Assembly: GCA_025084515.1 (NCBI GenBank)
Contig: JAJAGP010000276.1
Span: forward strand, 434,001 to 498,000
Length of the DNA stretch: 64,000 bases
Direction: 5' to 3'
Source of the DNA: Ancistrus triradiatus
Lineage: Eukaryota; Chordata; Actinopteri; Siluriformes; Loricariidae
Part shown: positions 44,045 through 54,200 of the stretch, piece after piece
Layout of the letters: each line of letters opens with the position of its first letter
Position numbering within the stretch: the stretch's first letter is position 1
Notes under the pieces: generated by a model
The model's database searches: none
The model's input: only the letters and a program-made list of their open reading frames with translations
What the model was told of the DNA's origin: nothing
Made by a program: the position numbers and the translations under genes

Positions 44045-47000
44045 CTGAGAGCGGGCGATTAGCGAAAGCAAGCCATGAATGCAAACAGCAAAGACGATCC
44101 CGCACACATCCACCTCTCTCCGATTTAAAACCACACACTTTATAGTTTACAGTTCTAGCCACCGGTGCTTAATCTAGCGGCGATCACCCGACCCCTCCCT
44201 CTCCCCGCTCCCGCGTTACCTGATTTGCCCTGGGAGCTCCTCCTCTTATGAGCAGCTGAGGGTGAGGGCGTTACAGGTGAGGGATCGGGGCTGGCGCCGG
44301 TTTTAGGGGGAGGTCCTCGCCCGTTCGCCCTGTTCTTCTTTCCCGTATCCGTTTTCTCCTCGCTTTTCTCCTCCCCCTCCCCCTCCCCCTCAGCCTCCGA
44401 CTCGTCCGAGAACGAGTCCCCCGAATTCCCCGACATGACTGGCACACAGAAATAACACAGATGAACATAAAACACACACCAACTGCATAAACATCACAGT
44501 CTGAGCAGCAAATATTAACCCTTTAGGCTTCAGAACATCATCACACTGCAATATATAAAGAAATTACACAACAACAACAACAGCAACAGTAGTAACAGTG
44601 AAAAAATAAACTGGCGTTGTGTTTATGTTTGACCCCGGTTTTGAAACTTGAAGCGCTGCTGACTGATGGCATGATCAGCATCAGGTGTTTAGTATTCTGG
44701 CAAGGCTGATCGCTTCCTTTGATCCGCAGCTTTTTTTCATTTTTTTCCCTTAGATTTACAGTCGTATGAAAAAGTTTGGGCACCCACCCCTGATAATTTT
44801 CATGATTTTAGTTTATAAATCATTGGTTGTTCAGATCAGCAACTTGAGTTAAATATATCTTATAGCAGATGAACACAGTGATATTTGAGAAGTGAAATGA
44901 AGTTTATAGGATTTACAGAAAGTGTGCAGTAATTATTCAAACAAAATTAGGCAGGTGCATAAATTTGGGCACCCCAACAGAAAAATGTCATCAATATTTA
45001 GTAGATCCTCCTTTTGTAGAAATAACAGCCGCTAAACGCTTCCTACAGCTTCCAGTCTGGATTCTGGTTAAAGGTGCTTTGGACCATTCTTCTTTAGAAA
45101 CATCTCCAGTTCAGTCAGGTTTGATGGTTTCCGAGCATGGACAGCCCACATTTTCAGTAATATTCATGTCTGGGGACTGAGATGGCCATTCCAGAACGTT
45201 GTACTGGTTCTCTGCATGAATGCCTTAGTAGATTTTGAGCAGGGATTTTTGGGGTCGTTGGCCTCGGTGCAACACTTTGTCACTGATTCTTGAACAGATT
45301 GTTTCTCAAGAATCTGGAGATATTAACTGGAATCCCATGCGACCCTCAAACTTTAACAAGATTTCCTAGTACCTGCACTGGCCACACAGTCCCACAGCAT
45401 GATGGAACCGCCACCAAATTTTACTGTGGGTAGCAAGTGTTTGTCTTGGGATGCTGTGTTTCTTTTTCCGCTCCTTGTTATGTCCAAATAACTCAGTTTT
45501 AGTTTCATCAGTACACAGCACTTTATTCCAAAATGAAGCTGGATTGTCCAAATGTGCTGTAGCACACCTCAAGTGACTCTGTTTGTGGCGTGTCTGCAGA
45601 AAAGGCTTCTTTCTGCATTACTCTCCCATACAGCCTCTCCTTGTGCAAAGTGCGCTGTATAGGTTTTGAACGATGAACAGTGACACCATCTGCACCAAGA
45701 TGAGGTTGTAGTTCTTTGGAGGTGGTCTGTGGCTTGACTATGACTGTTGTTCTCACCATCCTTCGCCTCTGCCTATCTGAGATTTTTTCTTGGTCTGCCA
45801 CTTCGGGAGTTCCTTAACTAGACTGTGCCTGTGGTCTTCCATTGCCTCACTATGTTCCTCACAGTGGAAAAAACTGACAGCTGAAATCTCTGAGAGAGCT
45901 TTTCCCTTTTCCCTGAACCATGATGTTGAACAACCTTTGTGTTTTCAGGCCATTTGAGAGTTGTTCTGAGGCTCCCATGTTGCCACTCTTCAGAGAAGAT
46001 GCAAAGAGGAGAAAAACTTCCAATTGGCCACCTTAACACTTTCTCATAGTTGGATTCACTTGTGTATGTAGATCAAGGGTCAATGAGCTTACAAAACAAA
46101 TTTTGTGTTCCAATATTTAGTGCTAAAGGTATTCAAATGACAAGGGTGCCAAAATTTATGCACCTGCCTAATTTTGTTTGAATAATTACTGCACACTTTC
46201 TGTAAAACCTATAAACTTAATTTCACTTCTGAAATATCACGGTGTTCATCTGCTATATGATATATTTACCTGAAACTGCTGAGCTGGACAACCAATGATT
46301 TATAAAGAAAAATCATGAAAATTATCAGGGGTGCCAAACTTTTTTCATACGACTGTATATCAGTTTTTATTTTTGATGGATTCAATATGGGTCTACAATT
46401 ATTATTGCTGTTTCATGAATCCTTGATATGGGATAATTGGCAGTTCTAGTAAATACTATTTATTATTTATTTATGTATATATTTTTTAATGTTCTTTATT
46501 TTTTATAGCTATTTATGTGGATTTTTGTTTTGTATTTTTAATGGAATGTTTTTTGTTTATATTTTTTTAAATACAGTTCAGTATGCAATTATATGTATTT
46601 TATTTGCAGATTTTTATTTTTGAGTAATTTTTGTATTGATTTTTGTTATTGTTGTTAGTGCTTTATTCTGTATTTTTATGGCACGTTATTAATGTTTTTT
46701 GTAAGTGTTGTAATTTTTTTATGCTGTTTTAATATTTTCCATAACTTATTTAACATGTATAATTTTTTTTTGCTTTTTTAGATTAACTTTTTTTATTCCA
46801 ATTTTTTGTAGCTTGTTTTGTTTGACTCTCACCGTCCAGCTCGAGGCAGATGCTCTTGAGGCTCATTCCTCTGAACAGAACGCCATCTCTCTCTCACCGT
46901 ACAGCACCACCCGACCCACTCTGCCCATCAGCGCCGGGTCCTGGCCGATGCGGGCGCAGCTCTGGGTCACGTGGTACTCGTGGTGCAGGAAGTGCTCGAG

Positions 47001-50000
47001 CCGCTCCCGCTCCCTCTCGTCCATGAGCAGGAGCTGGGTGAGGATGGCGACCTGCCTCCGGGTGCGCGGCGAGGTCAGCGCCGTGGGGTTTTTGGCTCCG
47101 CTGGCACGCGCCAGCCCTCTCAGGAGGTCGGTGCCCCTCAGAGGGGTGGCGGGGGAATGGTACGGCCGGGAGAAGACGTAGGGGCTCTCGGGGTCCACGT
47201 TGACGTCGCTGGAGGTCTTCAGGAGCAGATCGAGGCAGGATTCGGAGTGGGGAGGGAGAATGAGCGGCTGAACGCGCCCGCGTTTCCCTAAAACACCCAC
47301 GCGGGGGCGATGGCACAGCACCTGCCGCTCGAACGGCGAGAGAGACATCTCAATGGGCGAGCTGGAGGAAGGAGCGGAGCGGCTGCGGTAGTCGCTAATG
47401 GTGAGCTTGGCCATCTCGCACTCGCGATGCCGATTGTACAGGATGAGCAGTGCCAGGCTGGAGTGGCACAGCAAACGCCAGGCTTCAGCGAGCTGCTCGA
47501 TCGAGACAGGGACATGAAGGACGAGTGCTGCTGCCGCCGGAGATACAGTACCAACGTGGAGAGAGACGAGAGCAGAGGAGAGACGTGAGAGCTGCAGGGC
47601 AGAAGAAGAGCAACGTGAACGCCTGAGACATCACAAAGTGGAGCTACATTTCTCACCAGCTTGGGTTTTATCTCCATCTTCTGAATATAGTTTAATGCAT
47701 TATTAGTACATTATTTCTGTTGGTTATTAGTTAGTGGTTATATTAACCTTTTATTTGGGTATGTGCATTCTTTTTGGAATGTTAATGCAGTTTGAATTTG
47801 CGGAAAGTGTAAGATATTCAATGTTTATTTTTAAAATTATTTTTGTTCCAATGCTTTTTGTTGCATGTTTATGCTTTTCTGTTTCGGTATTTTTAATTCC
47901 ATTTTATCTTTGGGTGTTTGTAAGCATTTCATTTTTTATATTTGCACTGGAATGAGTATTTAGTATTTTTAAGCCAAGTCTTAGTAGTTTATTTATTTGT
48001 AACTTTATTGTTACTAATCTGGGTCTTTTCTATTAATATTAATAATTAATAAACCATGATATAGCATTTGTTCTTTGTGTATGTTTAGTACAACATTTGC
48101 GTTATTGTGTAATCTCATTTATGGGTGTTTTTTTTTAATTATTATTTTATTTTGGCTATATTTTTGGATGCTGTTTTGGACATTGTTACATTGATTTTAT
48201 TTATACTGTTTAGACCAATTTTCGACATTTTAGTATTTTGTTCTGGAAAGTTTTTCTTTTGTATTTTTTAAAACACAATTAAATTCACATGTATATGTAT
48301 TTTATATGTCGATTTTATTGTTTATGGTTATTGTTTATGTTTTACCCTTTTATTGTTATGAGTGTTATGAGGTTTTTTTTCTACGTACTTTAATAATTTA
48401 TTTTCATTTTGTGTATACTTTTAAACGAATACCTAATGTAAGTAATTATGTATTTTATTTTTACGCATTTTAGTAATGGCGACACAAGCTTTGGTACAAA
48501 TTTGAAAATAAAGTCAGGACAAATTTGTAGGATTTTTTTCTTATTGTTTGTGTGAGCTGTCCGTCTTTTATTTTGCTTTTTTTTTTTATGTGTACACACA
48601 ATGTTTTTATGCTTATTTTTGCCAGTTATTTCTTAGTGGGGTTTTTTGGCACCATTTGGTTCAGTTACAGAATTTATTTTAGTATGGGTATTACTTCTAA
48701 AATTGTTTTTAATATTTTAATTTGCAGTTTTTTATTTTTTCAATTGACTGTTTGTTTTATTATTATTTTGCATAACTTTGAGGTATCTAAATAACATTTG
48801 TTTTTCCCCTGTTTATGTCAGCTGTTTACATTTCATGAAGCAATTAGCCTCTTGGCTGTTTGTCGCTGTATGAGATCAGATTTGGGTGAGATTTAGAAAT
48901 CATGGCGCTTTATGATTCGTGTTTGCCATTAGCCACATGGCGCGGAGTTTCATCATAGCTACAAACGGCTTTGATGTAAGAAATGGAGCATTAGTGACTC
49001 AGGAGATTCTGGACATGCGGTTCTTGCCCTTTTGTGACTCACCTTAACATCACAGCCCAAATCATTACAGACTAAACGTTACACACAGGGGAACACCGCA
49101 CATGTGCACATTTTCTTCGCAAGCAGCGGTTACAGTAGCGCCATGCTAAAGCTATGAACTAAGCCCCCGAAACTGCTGTTACGTTACTTTTAGAAACTCT
49201 GATGAGCACCATAGTGGAGACCAAGCAGACAGACCAAACAGTACACACCTCGTGCCATTCCTATCTTCTCCGCTGTCGTTCTCCCTCATCTCCAGATCCT
49301 CCTCTTCCTCTCCTCTTTCCTCTTCGTTCCTCCCTGGAGTGGGCGGGGCCTTCTCTTTCGCTTTTTCCATCTCCTCCTGCTTCTTCTGCTTCTCCTCTTT
49401 CTCCCGCTTGGGACGACGCCCCCTTTTAGCCGGCGGGCTGGGGGATGTTTTCGCGGGCGCCCCCGTGGAGGGCGTGGTCTTCTTAGGGGGTGTGGCGAGG
49501 GAGACAGGGCTCTTCTTGGAAGACGTCCGGAGCGAGGGAGGGGACAGCGAGAGGGAGAAGGACATGGCTGGGGGGCCGGAGCCGGACGAGTCGCGGGAGA
49601 ACAGGGAGGGCGCGGCAGTAGAGGAGGAGGCAGATGAGGAAGGCTGGGGAGAGGCGAAGGCGTGGGCGGCGGCGGAGGTATGCGTGCCGCGCGGGCCGTG
49701 TGAGAGCTCCATGGCGCTGCGGATCTCGGGCTGCTGGTCGTGGTGCTTCTCGAGGTGCCGCGCCAGCGAGCGGAAGTGGCGGCCGCAGTGAGGGCAGTGT
49801 TGTTTCCGGCTGGCACTGCGGCTGATGTTGATGTTGATGTTGTTGTTGATGTTGGTGGTGGGTGGGGCCAGCGGCGGCTGGAAGTGGGAGGACGAGGACG
49901 GCGGGAAGGACAGTGGGCTGGGCGCCGGCTTCTTCTTCACCGTGGTGTTCGGCGCTTTCCGCTTCTTGCGCCGCCGCATCATGCGCCCCCTCAGCTCCTC

Positions 50001-53000
50001 CAGCTCCTCTTCCTCCTCGTCATCCTCGTCGTCGTCGTCCTCCTCCTCCTCCTCGTCCTCCTCCCGGTCAGAGTCGCTGGCCTCGGAGTGGGACAGGGGC
50101 GAGGAGGAGGGGGAGAGAGACCACGAGGGAGTGAGGTAGTCCGACACGGTGAGAGAGAGGGGAAGAGACGGCGCTGCTTCCTCCTCCTGCGCAGGAACAA
50201 ACAAGGCAAATCAGGGTACAAATAAGATAGCACGACAATTAAAGACGTTTTTGAAATATCCAAATATCTCTTTTGGCAATATCATCCCCCCCAGCGGCGA
50301 CCCGTTCAGGGCACCAGCTCAAAGATAATTAACAGCGACAACCGGCTGTAACACAGGCAGCAGTGGGAAAAGACCACCAACAATCCAGCCTGAAACCTAA
50401 GCAGCACGTTCTGAGGCCAAAGTGCTAGAACTCCGTGACAGAATTTGGAAAGCTGAGTGCTTTAGCTGAAGCAGCGTCTCACGTTACCTTTTTAATATTG
50501 CTGTCTGGACCGAAGGCGCACTCGAATCCCCGCGGCGACACGGCGCGATGGAAAGCCTGGTTCAAACCAAACACAAACACAGAGACGTAAACAGAATGCA
50601 CTAAACGATCGACAGAATTAACTAATTAACAGACGAGTGGTTCTGATCACCAGCGTGTTCTCTCCCCACTCGGCCAGGTTGTAGTCCACCGTTATCTCCT
50701 CTCCTTTGGCGATGTCTCTGATCGCTATGACGACCAGACGCACCTGATTCCCACAATGCACCTCTCTAATCCTGCAGTTGGGCGGAGGGGGGAAGAGCAC
50801 GGGGCCCCGGACTCCACCGGCCCCGTCCTCACCCAGCTCTGGTACACTGCGCACACAAACATCAGGCAACATCTGTGCGACTCGAACAGAGAACAGAATA
50901 CATTCAATAACTCAATAAAATAGTAACTACCAAAGCTGGGAAGGATCTGCAAGATAGTAGGGACTGCCAGGGGGAGGAAGTCGATCCTCTGATCCGTCTG
51001 GATACTGCCCTTCACCTGGAAGTCAGACAGTGAGGTATAGCTCATCACCACTTTGTGCCTTTTATTTTGATCAGGTGTGTGCTGTGAAGAAATCCCAAAT
51101 ACAGACAGATCTGACAGGAATGTAAGTGCTGACTGCCGTTAGTAACCAAGCGCCAGTCAGCAACACCAGTGGTCAGTGACTTCAAATGTCAGTGACTTCA
51201 GCATTGCTGTCAGCACTCAGAATTTTAGTGGTCAGTAAGTTTAGTGCTCAGTGGTTTTAGTAGTCAGTGATTTTAGTGGTCAGTGATTTTAGTGGTCGGT
51301 GACTTTAGTGGTCGGTGGTTTAGGTGGCAGGTAATTTTAGTAGTCAGTGATTTTAGCTATCAATGATTTAGGTGGGCAGTAATTTTAGTGGTCATTAATT
51401 TTAGTAGTTTGTGAATTTAGTAGTCAGTGGTTTTAGCAGTCAGTAATTTTAGTGGTTAGTAATTTTAGCTGTCAGTGATTTTATTGATCAGTAACTTAGT
51501 AGTCAGTGATTTTAGCTGTCAGTGATTTAGGTGGTCAGTAATTTTTGTAGTCAGTAATTTCAGCAGTCAGTGATTTTATTGGTCAGTAATTTTAGTAGGC
51601 AGTGATTTTAGCAGTGTTTTAAGTGGTCAATAATTCTAGCAGTCAATGATGTAAGTAGTCAGTAATTTTAGTGGTCAGTAACTTTAGTAGTCGGTAATTT
51701 CAGCCGTCAATTATTTAACTGGTCAGTAATTTTAGTGGTCAGTAATTTTAGTGGTCAATGATTTAAATGGTCAGTGATTTTAGTACTCAATGATTTAAGT
51801 GGTCAGCCATTTTAGTAGCCAGTAATTTTAGTAGTCAATGATTTAAGTGGACAGTAATTTTATAGGTCAGTGTTTTTTAGTGGTCAGTGGTTTTAACAGA
51901 GCGTACTTTTTGAAGCCAGTGATGTCAGCAGTCAGTGATATCAGTGGCCAGTAATGTTAGAACTCAGTCATTTTAGTGGTCACTGATGTTAGTGGTCAGT
52001 AATATTTGCTGTCAGTGATATCAGTGGTCAGTCATTTTAGTGGTCACTGATGTCAGCAGTCAGTGATGTCAGTGGCCAGTAATTTTAGTGGCCAGTGATG
52101 TCAGCAGGTCAGTACTGGTGTCTGTGTGTCAGTACCTGGGCTGTAACTGTGTTCGGAGAGACTCTCCTCTTCATCTTCTGTTACATATGGACGATCACAC
52201 ACCTTCACCGGCGTTCCCTTCCTCTTCCGCCCACACACTCTCCTGCAAAACACAAACTGTTCAGTCTAACACCTCTCACACACACACATACACACAAGCA
52301 CACACGCATTACTACTGCACTTCAAAATTATTAATTAACTACTACCTACTGATCTGAAGCTCGTTTGTTTGCAAAATCAGCTGCCTTGCACAAGAACAAC
52401 ATAACCAGCAGGTTACTGATTAGAGATTCCTCACCTCTCTTTAATGCACCAGCAATTTCTAAACTGTCCAAAACCACAAACTGAAATTACACCAGCTTTC
52501 CAATTTGTCCACGTAAAAACATCTTGTCAGTGACAAAAGACGCAACAGATGCAGTGAATACACATTACATTTCAAAATTCTGGAACATTTTAATAAAGCT
52601 ATATGTTTATATCACGTATTGTTTGGTTCTGCTTATAATGGGGCAGTCCTGCTTTAGACTCTGTGCAGATGCTGGGCGTGTATGAGCAGCTGTGTGCATA
52701 TATGTATAAACAAAAGCGGTGTGTGTGTGTGTGTGTATAAGCAGATATGTGCATGTGCATGCAAAAGGTGTATGCATAAGTGTGTGCAGAAGCTGTGTGC
52801 AAATACATGCACAGGAAACTGTGTGTGTGTGTGTGTAATGAGATAAACACTGCAGTCATAGCTTGCACTGTAACTGCATCTCTTGTTAGCTTAGCTACAG
52901 TTAAACCTACATGACATGTTTCTGGACACGGAACGGATGCACTGCATTGATCTCCATAGCATATCCGATCGCTATAATCATACAGTTTGTAGATCACTAA

Positions 53001-53265
53001 TAAACACGAGCTCTGACTCTGCACTGCTACTGTTACACCTATACAGCACACAAACAAACCTTAGCCTAGCATGCTAACCACTGCTACAAATGCACTCAAT
53101 TACAGGGCCCCGCTGCTGTAACATCAGCTAAGCCCTGGGTTACTCATCACATTAAGGGACTTCAATCACTAACCCCCGGGTAGGAGCAGGTTTACCCCCG
53201 TCTCCATCACTGTCCAGAGTCGGAGGTTCCCGATAGTCAAAAGGAGACCGTACGCTCTCCGCCAT
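43806..53265 (-). CDS. multidomain nuclear protein: half-SET, C2H2 finger, recombinase-derived-like region (nine exons)
   Basis: Exons in order on minus: 53174-53265, 52136-52242, 50931-51015, 50651-50846, 50488-50556, 49249-50186, 46898-47591, 44220-44438, 43806-44044. All phases agree except inside 46898-47591. About 880 residues. The start ATG is at 53265 (MAESVRSPFDYREPP), next to a TATA-less promoter. A basic acidic segment follows, then a stretch like the C-terminal half of a SET domain. Next comes a long E/D-, S- and P-rich exon with one C2H2 finger, then a helical region (LLILYNRHRECEMAKL) resembling fish proteins thought to come from tyrosine recombinases (Crypton-type). The C-terminal module has KRPWSEAE and CHNRIQLLKKQ. 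Nuclear chromatin/DNA binding is inferred from composition. I do not know a gene name. Confidence 0.75.
44220..44438 (-). CDS. acidic/basic linker exon
   Basis: It encodes VMSGNSGDSFSDESEAEGEG then a K/E-rich and P-rich tract ending HKRRSSQGKSG. It is low complexity. Acceptor tgtgccag, donor GTAACG; phase 1 to 1. Confidence 0.75.
44759..46355 (-). mobile_element. Tc1-like transposon, family 'gaaaagtttgg', copy 2
   Basis: It is bounded by TA and inverted ends (cagtcgtatgaaaaagtttg; complement at 46337-46355). It is nearly identical to 29051-30585 but carries different small indels, including in the transposase (45572-45353, 45801-45523). It sits in an intron of the gene at 43806-53265. Confidence 0.88.
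46356..46897. other. T-rich intron
   Basis: Plus is strongly T-rich (runs such as 'tttttgtattttt'). No exon seen. Confidence 0.6.
46898..47591 (-). CDS. recombinase-derived-like exon with apparent frameshift
   Basis: From acceptor ttctgccctgcag, the phase set by the upstream exon reads SSHVSPLLSSLSTLVLYLRR QQHSSFMSLSR. About residue 35 the family-like reading moves to another frame: IEQLAEAWRLLCHSSLALLI, LYNRHRECEMAKLTISDY, later SPFERQVLCHRPRV and TSPRTRRQVAILTQLLLMDE. It ends LYG at donor GTGAGA (46892-46897). The exon length is one off the phase needed by its neighbours. An alternative acceptor at 47394 restores phase but drops the family-like helical part. Confidence 0.65.
47700..48850. 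other. T-rich intron
   Basis: It is dominated by T runs. Open frames such as 48552-48794 are rich in F/I/L only because of base composition. Confidence 0.6.
49249..50186 (-). CDS. long acidic/serine-rich exon with one C2H2 finger
   Basis: It begins EEEAAPSLPLSLTVSDYLTP, then an acidic run of about 25 E/D residues, a basic run (MMRRRKKRKAPN), and a C2H2 finger (CPHCGRHFRSLARHLEKHH). A S/P/T-rich segment and a K/E-rich end (KREKEEKQKKQEEMEKAKEK) follow. Acceptor cctgcgcag, donor GTGTGT. The repeated GAG/GAC codons appear as CTC/CTC-type runs on plus. Confidence 0.8.
50488..50556 (-). CDS. small exon after SET-like half
   Basis: 23 codons encode AFHRAVSPRGFECAFGPDSN then IKK. The acceptor is tttgaaccag and the donor GTAACG. 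Phase 0 on both sides. Confidence 0.7.
50651..50846 (-). CDS. SET-like C-terminal half exon
   Basis: It encodes CVPELGEDGAGGVRGPVLFP, then NCRIREVHCGNQVRLVVIAI, then RDIAKGEEITVDYNLAEWGE NTL. The end matches the last part of SET domains (I--GEE-T-DYN). The N-terminal half with the cofactor-binding loop and the NHS motif is not seen. Acceptor gtgtgcgcag, donor GTGATC. Confidence 0.78.
50931..51015 (-). CDS. small exon
   Basis: It encodes EGQYPDGSEDRLPPPGSPYY then LADPSQL, ending two bases into a Trp or Cys codon. Acceptor cttccag, donor GTAGTT. It is in phase with both neighbours, which is the main support. Confidence 0.65.
51130..52112. repeat. 16-bp degenerate minisatellite
   Basis: Units such as 'gtcagtgattttagtg' and 'gtcagtaattttagtg' recur about 60 times with substitutions. 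It fills the intron between exons 52136 and 51015. Confidence 0.92.
52136..52242 (-). CDS. second exon, basic then acidic
   Basis: It encodes GRVCGRKRKGTPVKVCDRPY then VTEDEEESLSEHSYSP. The acceptor is gtgttttgcag and the donor GTACTG. Its phase continues from exon 53174-53265. Confidence 0.75.
53174..53265 (-). CDS. first coding exon with start codon
   Basis: ATG at 53265; MAESVRSPFDYREPPTLDSD then GDGGKPAPTR, ending two bases into a Gly codon at donor GTTAGT. The start was chosen because it is the first ATG after the promoter patch and the phase fits the next exon. Confidence 0.75.
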
Positions 53266-53340
53266 TACTGCTCCCGCACACCAGGACACTGCGCATGCGT
53301 ACCCCGCCACCAGCGCCTCACTGCGCAAGCGTCGTATTAC
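53266..53340 (-). promoter_or_regulatory. TATA-less promoter with two NRF1-like sites
   Basis: tgcgcatgcg (53290-53299) fits the NRF1 palindrome, and tgcgcaagcg (53322-53331) is close to it. They lie 25-66 bases upstream of the start codon. The patch is CpG-rich, in sharp contrast to the AT-rich sequence beyond 53340. Confidence 0.6.
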
Positions 53341-53723
53341 TGTATAGTTAATAAATATTTATTATTTTATAGTTTAATATTAAGTGTCACATTAATATCT
53401 GCTTAAATTAAATACCAGATAACTTTTTCTTATTTAATTCCTGTTCAATTGTTAAAAGTAACTGTATAATAATTTGATACAAATTATTATTATTTTTATT
53501 ATTCTCATATTCTGTTTTACACAGCATATCATAAAATACATAGCGTTGACATAATTATTATAATATATATTATTTGCTATTTTTTATCCACATTAGAGAT
53601 GCAACTTTATTCCTTTTTACTTTTGAATATAAACATAAATTTGAAAATAACCCAATATAGTAATAATAATGATAATAGTACTAATAATAATCTTTTAAAA
53701 TAATATTCAAAATTATTATTATA

Positions 53724-53763
<40 letters not shown>

Positions 53764-54200
53764 GGGGTATTTTAAAATATGTGTTTTACAACAATAATAA
53801 TAAGAACAACAATAATAGCAGCAATAATAATTATTATTGCGGTTACTACTACTATTATTATTATTACTATTATTATTATTTTTATTACTATTATATTATT
53901 ATTGTTATTATTACAATAAAATCATATTATTTGTATAATTCATTTTATTAATATAGTTAATAACCCAACATAATAATACTAAATTATATTAAAATATTAT
54001 TTGAATAATTCACTTTATTAATATATTTTGTGCATTAAGACAATAAGAAAAATAATAAGAAGAAATATATAAATAATAAAAAATTTTGGTTGTTATACAA
54101 TTATTATATTAATACAATACATTATATTATTATAAAAAATAAATAACGAATACAAATAATAAAAATAAATTAATTAACTATAATATTAATAACTATAACT
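53341..54200. repeat. AT-rich block with (ATT)n microsatellites
   Basis: ATT/TTA runs at 53724-53761 and 53843-53925. The rest is AT-rich simple sequence. Confidence 0.9.

Noticed and set aside
46894..47316. Arg/Pro-rich frame on minus in another register
   Set aside because: It overlaps the better supported reading with splice-phase agreement; Arg/Pro richness reflects GC content.
48552..48794. Open frame rich in F, I, L, looking like a membrane protein
   Set aside because: It lies in a T-rich intron on the strand opposite to the gene; composition alone explains it.
49252..50225. Several long frames on plus opposite the acidic exon
   Set aside because: Shadows of the GC-rich minus exon; they lack start context and splice logic.
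53724..53951. Leu/Asn/Tyr-repeat frame
   Set aside because: Translation of ATT microsatellites.
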